Shown: one piece after another, positions 18,525 to 27,302 of the stretch | Layout: every line of letters starts with the position of its first letter | How positions within the stretch are numbered: position 1 is the first letter of the stretch | NCBI RefSeq assembly: GCF_025273675.1 | Contig: NZ_CP045809.1 | Coordinates: 620,001-684,000 of the forward strand | Length of the DNA: 64,000 nucleotides | Reading direction: 5' to 3' | Source: Gordonia pseudamarae | GTDB lineage: Bacteria > Actinomycetota > Actinomycetes > Mycobacteriales > Mycobacteriaceae | The notes under the pieces: model-generated | Databases searched by the model: none | What the model was told of the DNA's origin: nothing | Seen by the model: only the letters and a program-made list of their open reading frames with translations | Position numbers and translations under genes: made by a program

Positions 18525-19647
18525 CGGTGAATCGAAGGTAGGCGCGCCGCGTGTTGTCGCGCCGCAGCGTGGTGAATCCGTCGTTGATGTCGTCGAGCCG
18601 GTACTCGACCGTTTCGACATCACCCAGCGGAAAGTCGCCGAGCTTGTACAAAGTGAGCAGTTCGGCGATGTCGTGCCGCGGGTTGCCGCCGCCGAAGATG
18701 CTGCTGCGCAGGTTCTTCTGGAGGAGCTCTGCCACCGGGACGCGCAGTTCGGCGCCGTGATCGGACAGGTCGCCCATGCCGGTGAACACGCAGGTACCGC
18801 CCTTGGCGGTCAGTCGCATCCACTGCTGGGCCTCGGTGAGATCGCCGGTGGCGATGACGTGTGAGCAGAACTGACCGGAGGTGACACCGGCGATGTCGGC
18901 GCGTGCCTCGTCGACTGAGGCGTAGGCGTGTGTCGCACCGAGTTTGAGTGCGAGTTCGCGCCGATCCGCGGCAGAGTCGACGGCGAAGATGCGTGCGGCA
19001 CCCGCGACGACGGCTCCCGAGATCGCCGCGGCGCCCACCAATCCGACACCGATGACGGCTACGTCGTCACCGGGGGAGACGCCGTCACCGTGAACGGCGG
19101 CGCCGTAGCCGGTGGTGATCATGCACCCGGCGAGGCAGGCCACCTCGAACGGGATGGACGGGTCGATCTTGATCAGCGAATTCTCGTGCGCCACGACGTA
19201 CGGCGCGAAGGTGCCGACGAGCGACATCGGGGTGACGGTCTCGCCGTCCGCGGCGGTGATGCGGTGACTGCCGTCGGAGATCGACGCTCCGCCGAGCAGT
19301 CCGCCCGGGTTCCGCCGGGCACCGCTGTCGCACTGATTGGGCAGACCGGCCCGGCAGGAATCGCATTCACCGCAGGACGGCAGGAAGGAGGCGACGACAT
19401 GATCGCCGACGACCAGCCCGGTCACGTCCTCGCCGACGGCGACCACCACGCCGGCACCCTCATGGCCGCCGAGCACCGGAGGGGTGCCCATCGGGATGGT
19501 GCCGTTGGCGAGGTTGTGGTCGGACTCGCAGAGTGCGCTGCACTCCATGGCCACCTTCACCTCGCCGCGACGGGGTTCGCCGATCTCGATCTCCTCGACC
19601 GACCACGGGGAGCCGACCTGCCTGATGAGCGCGCCTTTGGTCTTCAT
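18511..19647 (-). CDS. Zinc-dependent alcohol dehydrogenase (NDMA/mycofactocin-type)
   Basis: Medium-chain dehydrogenase of 378 aa. Catalytic zinc ligands Cys40 and the GHE His62 are present, as are structural zinc cysteines 92, 95, 98 and 106 and a Rossmann motif GVGLVG. The sequence most resembles the actinobacterial NDMA-dependent nicotinoprotein dehydrogenases, whose tightly bound NAD is thought to be recycled by mycofactocin; this sub-assignment is from memory of the family. It would oxidise an alcohol, perhaps a P450 product. A perfect copy of the shared operator lies 81-97 nt upstream. Confidence 0.9.
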   Translation of the reverse strand: MKTKGALIRQVGSPWSVEEIEIGEPRRGEVKVAMECSALCESDHNLANGTIPMGTPPVLGGHEGAGVVVAVGEDVTGLVVGDHVVASFLPSCGECDSCRAGLPNQCDSGARRNPGGLLGGASISDGSHRITAADGETVTPMSLVGTFAPYVVAHENSLIKIDPSIPFEVACLAGCMITTGYGAAVHGDGVSPGDDVAVIGVGLVGAAAISGAVVAGAARIFAVDSAADRRELALKLGATHAYASVDEARADIAGVTSGQFCSHVIATGDLTEAQQWMRLTAKGGTCVFTGMGDLSDHGAELRVPVAELLQKNLRSSIFGGGNPRHDIAELLTLYKLGDFPLGDVETVEYRLDDINDGFTTLRRDNTRRAYLRFTDADR

Positions 19648-19727
19648 GGTCCATTCCTCTTCCGGGGCTGGGTTCAGTGCGACTTCACACTGGCTGTCCT
19701 CAGTCTACAACCCCTGTCGAGGCCCTA

Positions 19728-19744
19728 ACAGTAAGACTTACCGT
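19728..19744. promoter_or_regulatory. Operator site 3 (perfect consensus)
   Basis: ACAGTAAGACTTACCGT, a complete match to ACnGTAAGnCTTACnGT. It lies between the TetR gene and the alcohol dehydrogenase it may control. Just downstream (19710-19723) is the AACCCCTGTCGAGG box shared with the fadD promoter. Confidence 0.75.
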
Positions 19745-19771
19745 TGAGAGTATTCGGACTCTTGCGCAGAT

Positions 19772-20500
19772 CTACGCCGTCCGCGCTCCGACGGCCGACT
19801 TCTCCGCGATGAGCCGTGCGGTGTTGTCGAGAATGCAGTTGAGCACGTACTCGAAGTTGTGGTCGTTCGGTGCGCCGGCAACCCAGCCGTGCGCCTCGGC
19901 CTCGGCCAGTCGCGGGGTGTCCTCGGCGGTGATGACCAGATTCTCGTAGTAGGCGACGGTTCCCGAGTCCTCGGCCTTGCTGCGCTGGTAGAGCCGTTCG
20001 AGCACGATGGACCCGCGGATATGCAGTTGCACGGCCGAGTAGCTGTCGTAAGCGTCCTCCAGCGACAACCCGGCCTCCATCAGTAGCGCGACGATGCGTT
20101 CGATCTCCTTGGCGCCCATCGCGCCGGCCTTGGTGCTCATGGTGGAGCGGATGAGCAGCAGGTCGCACAGAATCGGGTTTGCCAGGAACGCCTGCCGCAT
20201 CGAATGCGCGTGATGGTGCAACTGGCTGCGCCAGTCGTCGCCGCTGGCCTTCATCGCCGCGGGCAGCCGGTAACGGGTGATGGCCCGGTCGGTCATCGCG
20301 TTGAGGAGGTCGTCCTTCTTACGGAAGTACCAGTAGATACTGGTGACCCCGACACCGAGGTGTTTGCCGAGCATCGGCATGCTCAGGTTGTCGATCGAGA
20401 CCTCTTCGGCGAGTTCGAACGCGCCGTTGATGATTTCCTCGGGGTCGATCGACCCGCGCTCGCGGCGCTTGCGCTTGGGCGCGGACTCCTGACCTGCCAT
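19772..20500 (-). CDS. TetR-family transcriptional regulator
   Basis: Regulator of 242 aa with a basic N-terminal arm (KRKRRERG), a TetR helix-turn-helix at about residues 38-62 (LGVGVTSIYWYFRKKDDLL) and a ligand-binding C-terminal domain. ATG 20500 is chosen for its AGGAGG about 9 nt upstream; the frame continues to 20674 without a ribosome-binding site. It lies inside the set of genes carrying the 17-bp palindrome and is flanked by sites 3 and 4. It is therefore the best local candidate for the protein that binds them, probably released by an acyl-CoA or lipid intermediate. That is inference. Confidence 0.9.
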   Translation of the reverse strand: MAGQESAPKRKRRERGSIDPEEIINGAFELAEEVSIDNLSMPMLGKHLGVGVTSIYWYFRKKDDLLNAMTDRAITRYRLPAAMKASGDDWRSQLHHHAHSMRQAFLANPILCDLLLIRSTMSTKAGAMGAKEIERIVALLMEAGLSLEDAYDSYSAVQLHIRGSIVLERLYQRSKAEDSGTVAYYENLVITAEDTPRLAEAEAHGWVAGAPNDHNFEYVLNCILDNTARLIAEKSAVGARTA

Positions 20501-20745
20501 GGTCGGGCCACCTCCTGTGGTTGTTGGTCGGTATTCGTGGTGGCGTGCTCGGTTCGGGGAACCGCGCCTATGTAGTTGGTGCCTATGTCTCATCCGGAAT
20601 GACAACCAGGCGATTTGTCGATTGTGCCGTTCGGTGGGACCAACCGCAATGTCAACAGTAGTGGTATTCGTCATGCGGGTGGGTCGGTTCGACGGACAGT
20701 GGTGTGCGGATGTCCGCCGATGTCCTGCCGATCGGGCGACTTCGA

Positions 20746-20937
20746 TCAGGTTTCGATGGACAGTGCCGCCGACGGGCAGCCGTTCACCGCGTCCTTGAGG
20801 GCGGCCTCGTCGGCATCGCCGATCGCGTCTTCGTGGATGTGGACGTAGCCCTCGTCGAGGACCTCGAAGACCTCGGGGACGATGGATTCGCAGATGCCGT
20901 GGCCGACACAGCGGTCACGGTCGACGATGATGCGCAT
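20746..20937 (-). CDS. 3Fe-4S ferredoxin
   Basis: Protein of 63 aa. Cys10, Cys16 and Cys54 are the cluster ligands; the CVGHGIC spacing with His13 in place of the fourth cysteine is typical of single-cluster ferredoxins that feed actinobacterial P450s. It is the only ferredoxin in the window, which has three P450s. An operator copy lies 32-48 nt before its ATG. No ferredoxin reductase is nearby. Confidence 0.93.
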   Translation of the reverse strand: MRIIVDRDRCVGHGICESIVPEVFEVLDEGYVHIHEDAIGDADEAALKDAVNGCPSAALSIET

Positions 20938-20968
20938 TCAGGCCCCCTCGGGCGGGTTGAGCTTACTT

Positions 20969-20985
20969 ACTGTAAGCGCAACGGT
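20969..20985. promoter_or_regulatory. Operator site 4 (ferredoxin)
   Basis: ACTGTAAGCGCAACGGT; left half and right ACnGT box match the consensus and only the inner CTT is replaced by GCA. Positioned as expected for control of the ferredoxin gene. Confidence 0.65.
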
Positions 20986-21042
20986 AATCCCTCCCGTGGC
21001 GGCAGTCAACCGACTGTTCCCGTCGTGTATGCCAGAAAGGCA

Positions 21043-21077
21043 CGAAGGCAGGCGCCCCGTCGGGGCACCTGCCTTCG
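21043..21077 (-). terminator. Stem-loop terminator after the DUF1059 gene
   Basis: CGAAGGCAGG and CCTGCCTTCG pair around an inner GCCCC/GGGGC stem with a 3-nt loop and one mismatch. It lies 33 nt after the DUF1059 stop. There is no clear U-run, as is common in actinobacteria. Confidence 0.7.
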
Positions 21078-21109
21078 CCTGCTCCGGGACAACCCGGGCA
21101 CACCGCCGA

Positions 21110-21256
21110 TCAGTAAGCGAGAAAAAGGATCTCGTCGCGCGAGTACTGGTGGTCGGGATGTTCCTTGGCCAGATGTTCCTGCACCTTCGTCACCAGCTCG
21201 TCGTCGGTTTCCTCGCGGAACCCCTCGCCGCACGGGCATGTCAGTCTGCGGGCCAT
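21110..21256 (-). CDS. Small DUF1059-family protein
   Basis: Protein of 48 aa (MARRLTCPCGEGF...), with a CPCG pair and a conserved acidic/His helix (QEHLAKEHPDHQYS), matching the DUF1059 family of unknown function. An AAGGAGG lies 6 nt before the ATG at 21256. A (GTT)n microsatellite sits immediately upstream of that ribosome-binding site. The longer frame to 21373 would translate the repeat as polyasparagine and is rejected. Confidence 0.85.
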   Translation of the reverse strand: MARRLTCPCGEGFREETDDELVTKVQEHLAKEHPDHQYSRDEILFLAY

Positions 21257-21266
21257 GGTCGCCTCC

Positions 21267-21297
<31 letters not shown>

Positions 21298-21400
21298 CAG
21301 GTCGGGTCGGGCCACACACTCGGTATGCGTGCTCTGCTATCGATTGAAACACCTCGGCCGTGACGGGGCACACACCGCGCGGGCCCCGCCGGGCACCTTC

Positions 21401-22147
21401 CTATTGCGGCACGATGCCCTGCAGGCCGCCGACGTCGGTGATCTGCCAGTCCTTGTTGCTGTCGATGGTGATGCTGTAGGTGACGGTTGTGGTCGCCCCG
21501 TTAGGTGCCTGTGAGCTCGTCGAACTCACATTGACGAAGGCATCGACCTTGAAGATGCCGCCGTCGGAGGACTTGGTCACCGAGGTGATCGGTTGGGCCG
21601 TCGACTTCCAGCCCAGCGGGGCCAGGATCTGCTTGAGCGAGGGCGCCGTCGCGTCGAACTTGGCCGCGAGCTCGGGGGTGGTGCCCTTCTTGAGGCGGGC
21701 GAACCAGTCGTCGAGCTTCTGGTAGTCGGTGGTCGCCGCACCCACCGCGTAATCGAGCGCGATCTGCTCGGCGCGCCGGTTGTCTGCCGCGCGATCGTCG
21801 CGTTCGGAGATGTCCGAGCGCGCACCCGCCCACAGCAGGGCGAAGGTGATGGTCGTGGCGGCCAGCACGAGCAGGGCGGCCCCGACCACCAGCGACCGCA
21901 CCGAGATCGAGACCCGGCGATCGGACTGTGCCGGGCCCGAGGAGGCGGCTGTTCCCGAAGCCGGTTCGGGCTTCTTCTCCGCGTCCCCGGTCTCGGGTTT
22001 TTCGGCGGTGGCGGGTTCGGCCGCCGATTCCGCGGCTGTCGGCGTCCCGGCCTCGACAGCCTCCGACTCCGCCTTCGCGGCCGGGGTCTGGTCGTTCGTG
22101 TCGGCGTCGTCGGTCACTTCTGCGCCTTCTTCCGTTGGGGTGGTCAC
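21401..22147 (-). CDS. Mce-associated membrane protein, mce locus 2
   Basis: Protein of 248 aa. An acidic, Ala/Glu/Pro-rich cytoplasmic head of about 80 residues precedes one TM segment (about 88-110) and a Mas-type NTF2-like domain ending in DWQITDVGGLQG. GTG at 22147 is used because GAGGG lies about 8 nt upstream; the longer frame enters mceF. It closes mce locus 2, 29 nt after mceF. Confidence 0.82.
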   Translation of the reverse strand: MTTPTEEGAEVTDDADTNDQTPAAKAESEAVEAGTPTAAESAAEPATAEKPETGDAEKKPEPASGTAASSGPAQSDRRVSISVRSLVVGAALLVLAATTITFALLWAGARSDISERDDRAADNRRAEQIALDYAVGAATTDYQKLDDWFARLKKGTTPELAAKFDATAPSLKQILAPLGWKSTAQPITSVTKSSDGGIFKVDAFVNVSSTSSQAPNGATTTVTYSITIDSNKDWQITDVGGLQGIVPQ

Positions 22148-22176
22148 GTGCTGACCCTCACTTTCCGGGTGGCACC

Positions 22177-23163
22177 TTATCTGGGTGAGACGTCGAGTTG
22201 CAGACGTACGACGCCGTCGGAGCCGACGGTACCCAGGGCCTGCGTGAGCAGTTCGCCGATGTCCAGGCGCGCCAACGCCGTCGCGGACTGGTCGACCACC
22301 GGCTGCAAGGCCGGCCCCAGCGGCTTCAGACTGGGCCCGATCTCCACCAGGACCTCGTTCATCGCGGTCAGGAATGGGATCATGCCCGTCGGGTTGGTGT
22401 ACTCGGCCGGGTCGCGCTGCTCGGCCAGCGTCGCCAGCTCGGCGGACATCTGGGAGATGATGCCGGTGCCGAGCGACTCCCACGAGGGCCCGCCCTCACG
22501 CAACGCGGGCCCGAGCCACGACAGGTCGCCGCCCACCCGCTGGACGCTTGTCAGCAACGTCGTGAGGTCGGGGTTCTTCGCGATCAGCGTCTGCGCCAGC
22601 AGCCGTGCCGAACGCTGCAGCGCGGGCATGACCGTCTCGGTGCCGTCCAGACCTTCGCGCAGCGTGGCGACCAGGCTTGATATGGCGTCGGGGTCGAACT
22701 GCTCGAGCAGCGTCACCGCCTTGCCCGCGGTGTCCGAGATCGTGACCGGGGTGAAGCTTTCGTGCGTGTCCACCCGCTGCCCGTCGCGCAGTTCCGGACC
22801 GTCTGCCGAGTTGGGGCGGAAGATCATGTACGGCTCGCTCAGCGCCGACAGGTTCTCCACGCTCATCGTGCTGTCGGCGGGGATCGGTGTGTCGTCATCG
22901 ACCCGGATGACCGCCTCGACGCCGCCGTCGTGGCCGATCCGCAGATCGGTCACCTTGCCGACCTCGTTGCCCACCACCAGCACCGGTGAGTTGATCTCGA
23001 TACCGCCCGACCCGGACATCGCGATGGTGATGGTGCGGTAGTCCTTGAACGGTTCCACCCGCAGCACCGACACCAGGATGTACACGACACCGACCAGCAG
23101 CACCACGACGATCGCGCCCAGTGACAGGACCGACGACGGGATCTTGCGGCGCCGGGCCATCAC
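22177..23163 (-). CDS. mceF: MceF-type protein, mce locus 2
   Basis: Protein of 328 aa with a basic N-terminus, a TM anchor (about residues 11-33), an MCE domain (core PVLVVGNEVGKV) and a helical domain. Much shorter than the locus 1 MceF and without its Cys-rich tail. Start overlaps the mceE stop by 4 nt (ATGA). Confidence 0.9.
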   Translation of the reverse strand: MMARRRKIPSSVLSLGAIVVVLLVGVVYILVSVLRVEPFKDYRTITIAMSGSGGIEINSPVLVVGNEVGKVTDLRIGHDGGVEAVIRVDDDTPIPADSTMSVENLSALSEPYMIFRPNSADGPELRDGQRVDTHESFTPVTISDTAGKAVTLLEQFDPDAISSLVATLREGLDGTETVMPALQRSARLLAQTLIAKNPDLTTLLTSVQRVGGDLSWLGPALREGGPSWESLGTGIISQMSAELATLAEQRDPAEYTNPTGMIPFLTAMNEVLVEIGPSLKPLGPALQPVVDQSATALARLDIGELLTQALGTVGSDGVVRLQLDVSPR

Positions 23164-24242
23164 CGCACCAGCCCGATCATCCGCATCAGCACGACGATCT
23201 GTTGCGCCTGGGCGTCACCGGACAACGACTGCCCGTTCACGCCGACCTTGGTCACGTCCACCTTCGCCCCGGTCGTCGACCACGGAATCAGATCCTTGTT
23301 GATCAGGTCGATCAACCGGCTCATGTTGTGCGGGGCGGTGGTGTCGAGCGGCCGGGCGCCGAACAGCACCGGAACCACGGCCGAGATGGCGCCGTCCGCC
23401 GCGCCGATCGCCGGAGCCAGCCACTTTCCCGGTGGGGCGACCTTGCCGAGGTCGGTCAGGATGTAGACCATGTTCAGGATCGAGGTCATCGAGGACGTGG
23501 TGCGGTCCACTCCGGCCCGGGTGAGCAGCGGCGCGAGCCGGTCGCGTTGATCGATGACGGCCTGCGTGGTGTCGCCGAGGCCGTTGAGCAGCGAATCGAG
23601 CGAGCCCTGATTGTCGGCGAGATCCCGCAGGTCCTTGCCGACGACGTCGAAGACCTTGGCCGTGCGGTTCACATCGTCGGGGAAGGCCTTGTTGACCGTG
23701 CGCACGGTGGAGATGAGGTTGGTGAACGTGCCATTGCCGGTGGCGGTGGCCAGCTGCGAGAGCGTGTCCTCGATCTGCGGTGCCTGCGAGGTCTGCTTCA
23801 GCGGAATCGTCGACCCGCCGCGCAGCGCGGCCCCCGACGATGACGCACCGGTCCCGGTGGTGGTGAGTGCGATGTGCACATCCGACAGCGGGGCGGACTG
23901 GCGCAGCATCGCGGTGGTCGTGGTGGGCAGGGTGACGTCGGAGTCGATGCTCACATCGGCGACCACGAACCCCTTGTCGGAGGTGGTCAGTCCCGCGAGC
24001 CTGCCCACGGGTACGCCGTCGGCGACGACCTGCGCGCCGTCGGGCAGGTTGAGCACGTTGGCGAACTGGATGTGCACGTTGTAGGTGTCGCCGCCGGTGC
24101 CGCCCCCGGGGGCGGGGAGGCTGGAGGCGTCGAAGTCGCAGCCGGTGGCGCCCAGCGACACGACCGCGGCCATGCCCATGGCCGCGGCGGCGCGGCGCAG
24201 TCCGGCGCGCCCGGTGAATCGGATCGTCGATGGTGTTCTCAT
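23160..24242 (-). CDS. mceE: MceE-type lipoprotein, mce locus 2
   Basis: Protein of 360 aa with a lipoprotein signal peptide (twin Arg near residue 16, lipobox LGATGC), an MCE domain (core VVADGVPVGRL) and a helical region. Intact, unlike its locus 1 counterpart. ATG at 24242 overlaps the mceD stop (ATGA). Confidence 0.9.
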   Translation of the reverse strand: MRTPSTIRFTGRAGLRRAAAAMGMAAVVSLGATGCDFDASSLPAPGGGTGGDTYNVHIQFANVLNLPDGAQVVADGVPVGRLAGLTTSDKGFVVADVSIDSDVTLPTTTTAMLRQSAPLSDVHIALTTTGTGASSSGAALRGGSTIPLKQTSQAPQIEDTLSQLATATGNGTFTNLISTVRTVNKAFPDDVNRTAKVFDVVGKDLRDLADNQGSLDSLLNGLGDTTQAVIDQRDRLAPLLTRAGVDRTTSSMTSILNMVYILTDLGKVAPPGKWLAPAIGAADGAISAVVPVLFGARPLDTTAPHNMSRLIDLINKDLIPWSTTGAKVDVTKVGVNGQSLSGDAQAQQIVVLMRMIGLVR

Positions 24243-25330
24243 CGCACACCTCCCGTGAGCAGTCCGGGCAACAGGCCCGCGAGCGGTCCGGCTTCGGTGC
24301 ACGAGGTGCCCCGCCGGCCCAGCACCGCGCACAACTCCTTGCCGGCGGCCTTGGGCAGCGCGGCAGGTGTGGCGGCGTAGCCCAGCGTGATCCGTTTGGT
24401 GGCCGGGTCGATGGAATTGCTGAAGGCGTCGGCGATCACCGGCAGCCGGTCGATCATCTCGGTCAGCCCGGTCACGCCCGCCGAGATCTGGGCCGGGAGA
24501 TTGTCCATGTTCTGCACGTTGTCGATGAAGTCGGCGCCGTACAGCATCGCGATGTCATTGAGCTGGGGAACCACGTACCGCAGCCGTTGCAGGATCTCGG
24601 CGGCCGGGACGGTCATGTTCTCGTTGACCGAATCGATCGTCGGTTCCAGACGCGTGAGGAACGACGTGATCTGGGCCCAGTGGTCGGCGGTCGGCTCGGT
24701 GATGCCGGTCAGGTCGGTGATGATCTCACCGAGGCGCGCGATCGCGGCATCGGGGGATTTCAGGGCCGAACCGAGCTGGGTGATGACCGCGTTGATGTCC
24801 GCGCCGGTGCCGTCGAGCGCGGTGGACAGGCCCTTGAGGCCGCGCGAGATATCCTTGGCCTCGGCCGGCGACAGCGTTCCGTTCATCTCGTCGGCGAGTG
24901 TCGACAGCGCCGCGAAGGTCTGGGTGATCGACTGCGGGGTGAGCGTCTTGGTGATGCACGTGTCCGGATCCCACGACGGTTCCGACGTTGTCGGTTCGGC
25001 CCCGATGAGTGCGAGCCTGCGGTCGGCGATCAGCGTGTGCGAGAGGGTGGTCGCCCCCACGTCGGCGGGCAGCCGGCGATCCTTGCGGATCTCGAACGTC
25101 ACCTTGGCCCGGGTCCCCTCGGTGCTGATCGCGGTGACCTTGCCGATCGGGACACCGAACGAGGTGACCGCGCTGTCGCGGAACAGGCCGATCGAGTCGG
25201 GCATGAGCGCGCAGTACGAGCGGGTGTCGGAGTCCGGGCCGCACGACCGGTAGGCCAGGGCGGCGACGACGGCGACGATCACCAGTGCCACGACCGCCCG
25301 GCGACCCCGGGGGAGCGACGGAATCGTCAT
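24239..25330 (-). CDS. mceD: MceD-type protein, mce locus 2
   Basis: Protein of 363 aa with an N-terminal anchor (about residues 10-27), an MCE domain (VTSFGVPIGKV) and a helical domain. Cysteines lie just outside the membrane (RSCGPDS, SYCALM), at DTCITK, and near the C-terminus (ELCAVL, TSCTEA). The start at 25330 is 2 nt from the mceC stop. The same frame stays open to 26248, but that extension is a shadow of mceC. Confidence 0.88.
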   Translation of the reverse strand: MTIPSLPRGRRAVVALVIVAVVAALAYRSCGPDSDTRSYCALMPDSIGLFRDSAVTSFGVPIGKVTAISTEGTRAKVTFEIRKDRRLPADVGATTLSHTLIADRRLALIGAEPTTSEPSWDPDTCITKTLTPQSITQTFAALSTLADEMNGTLSPAEAKDISRGLKGLSTALDGTGADINAVITQLGSALKSPDAAIARLGEIITDLTGITEPTADHWAQITSFLTRLEPTIDSVNENMTVPAAEILQRLRYVVPQLNDIAMLYGADFIDNVQNMDNLPAQISAGVTGLTEMIDRLPVIADAFSNSIDPATKRITLGYAATPAALPKAAGKELCAVLGRRGTSCTEAGPLAGLLPGLLTGGVR

Positions 25331-25332
25331 CG

Positions 25333-26304
25333 TCAGCACCCCTTCTCGGGCGTCGGCACGCAGATCGTGATCGGTGTGCGTTCCTCGCCGGCCGCGGTGC
25401 GCAGCTTGTCGCCGATCTGTGTGATCGAACCCACCAGGTCGCTCCACTTGTTGATCAACTCGCCGAGCGGTTTCTGCGCCTTGGCCAGTTCGATCGCCAT
25501 CGGCCGCAGCGTCGAGTTGTAGTGTTTGCCCAGCGGTGACAGCGATTCCAGGATGGTGGCCACCGAGGTGAGGGCCTTGCCGGTGATGACCATCTTCTCC
25601 TCCGCCAGATCCTCCAGGAACACCCAGGAGTCGATGATCTGCTTGAACGAGGACTTGGTGTCTTCGATCGCGCCCACGTACTCGTCGGCCATCGCGAGGG
25701 TGCGCGACACGTCGGCGTTCTGTTTGTCGAGAATCTCCACGATCGAGTCGACCGCGGCGACGGCGCGTTTGAGCGATTGCGGATTGTCGGCGGTGGCCCG
25801 GCCGAGGGTCTTCATCGTCTTGCGCAGGGTGTCTCCCTCGATGCCGCTGACCGGTTCGATGGCGTCCTGGAAGATCTCGGGCAGGCTGTAGGGCAGGATC
25901 ACCCGATCGGCCGGGATCGTCGCCGTTCCCAGCGGGGTGCTGCCGGCGGGCTGCAGGGCGATGTAGTGGCCGCCGACCACGGTCAGCATCCGCACCGACA
26001 GCGATGTCTGCGAACCGACGAAGACGTCGTCCTCGACGGTGAATGTGATGCTCGCGTGGTCGGAGTGCAGAGACACGTCGGTGACCTCGCCCACGGTGAT
26101 GCCGGCCAGGCGCACGTCGGCGCCCTTCTTGATGGCGCCCGCGTCGGACACGTCGGCCCGGTACTCGGTGGAGTCGAGGTCGACCACCGAGATGGCCGCG
26201 ATGATCCCCAGGATGATCGCGACCACGGCGAAACCGATCAATCCCCACTGCCGGTCGGAGAACCGCGGACCGTTTCCCCTGTTCTTCCCGCTCAGGCCCG
26301 ACAC
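25333..26304 (-). CDS. mceC: MceC-type protein, mce locus 2
   Basis: Protein of 323 aa with a TM anchor (about residues 20-43), an MCE domain (core DVRLAGITVGEV) and a helical region ending in a Cys-containing tail. GTG start at 26304 overlaps the end of mceB by 13 nt. Confidence 0.88.
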   Translation of the reverse strand: MSGLSGKNRGNGPRFSDRQWGLIGFAVVAIILGIIAAISVVDLDSTEYRADVSDAGAIKKGADVRLAGITVGEVTDVSLHSDHASITFTVEDDVFVGSQTSLSVRMLTVVGGHYIALQPAGSTPLGTATIPADRVILPYSLPEIFQDAIEPVSGIEGDTLRKTMKTLGRATADNPQSLKRAVAAVDSIVEILDKQNADVSRTLAMADEYVGAIEDTKSSFKQIIDSWVFLEDLAEEKMVITGKALTSVATILESLSPLGKHYNSTLRPMAIELAKAQKPLGELINKWSDLVGSITQIGDKLRTAAGEERTPITICVPTPEKGC

Positions 26305-27302
26305 AGCGTGATCCTCTGGTTGCCCAGCAGCACGGTCAGCGCGGCCGGTGGGGTGGCGGTGCCCTTGGAACAGGTGAACCTGCCTGCCTCCGGGGTGACC
26401 GCGGCCAGGAACTGCAGAAACCCGGGCAGCCGGTTCAGCGATGCGATGGTGTCCTCCGGGCTGGGGAAGGCCTGCGACAAGAGGCGGTCGATGTCGGGGT
26501 TGGGGTCGCCGTCGAGTCCGAGCACCTTGAGCATGTGCTCCAGCGGGAACAGGATCGGTGGGATCTCGTCGGCGAACTGCGCCAGCAGCGGCACCTTTTC
26601 CTTGAGCTGCAGGAACAGCGTGGTGAGCTGTTTGATGAGCGCCATCGCGTCGGCGGCGCCGCCGCCGATCTGGTCGGACACTCGGGACAGGTTGCGGATC
26701 AGCACCGAGATGACCTGCTGCCGGTCGACCGCGTAGTTGCTGAGCTGTTCGACGGCCGCCAGCGCCGGTCCGATGCCGTTGCCGTCGCCCTCGATGACCG
26801 CGTACAGACTGCCGGTGAACTTGTTGAGCTCCTGCGGGGACAACTGCCGCAGCACCGGTTCGAGGCCGTTGAACAGGGTGGTCACGTCGAACGAGGGCAC
26901 GGTGCGGCCGGTATCGATGGTCGATCCGGGGGTGCGCAGATCAGCTTTCTGGGTGTCGGTCAGTGTCGACTGCTGGATGTCGATGTAACGCTGGCCGGTG
27001 AGGTTCTGGTAGCGGATCGCGAACGTGGCGTCCTTGGCGACCCGGTGTGTCTTCACCAGGTCGAAGGTGACCTCGGCGTCGGTGCCCCTGAGTGAGATTC
27101 CGGTGACCTTGCCGACACCGACCCCGAACTCGCGGACGTCGTTGCCCACGCGCAGCCCGTTGGCGTCGGTGAACAGCGCGGTGTACCCGGTCACGTCGCC
27201 GCGGACCGGTTTCTCGATCGTGCGCAGCACGCCGACGAGAATCAGGGCCATGACCGCGGCGAAGATCCCGATCTTGATCACCAGCGATCGGATGCTCCTC
27301 AT
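26292..27302 (-). CDS. mceB: MceB-type protein, mce locus 2
   Basis: Protein of 336 aa with a TM anchor (about residues 8-27), an MCE domain (DVREFGVGVGKV, then the NLTGQRYIDI segment seen in MceB proteins) and a helical domain. Start overlaps the mceA stop by 4 nt. Confidence 0.9.
   Translation of the reverse strand: MRSIRSLVIKIGIFAAVMALILVGVLRTIEKPVRGDVTGYTALFTDANGLRVGNDVREFGVGVGKVTGISLRGTDAEVTFDLVKTHRVAKDATFAIRYQNLTGQRYIDIQQSTLTDTQKADLRTPGSTIDTGRTVPSFDVTTLFNGLEPVLRQLSPQELNKFTGSLYAVIEGDGNGIGPALAAVEQLSNYAVDRQQVISVLIRNLSRVSDQIGGGAADAMALIKQLTTLFLQLKEKVPLLAQFADEIPPILFPLEHMLKVLGLDGDPNPDIDRLLSQAFPSPEDTIASLNRLPGFLQFLAAVTPEAGRFTCSKGTATPPAALTVLLGNQRITLCRA

Noticed and set aside
20655..20671. An eleventh operator copy upstream of the TetR gene
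   Set aside because: ACAGTAGTGGTATTCGT keeps only the left box and part of the right; too weak to list as a feature.
24239..26248. A 669-codon open frame on the minus strand
   Set aside because: Its first half is Arg/Gly/His-rich shadow sequence over mceC; the real gene starts at 25330, 2 nt after the mceC stop.
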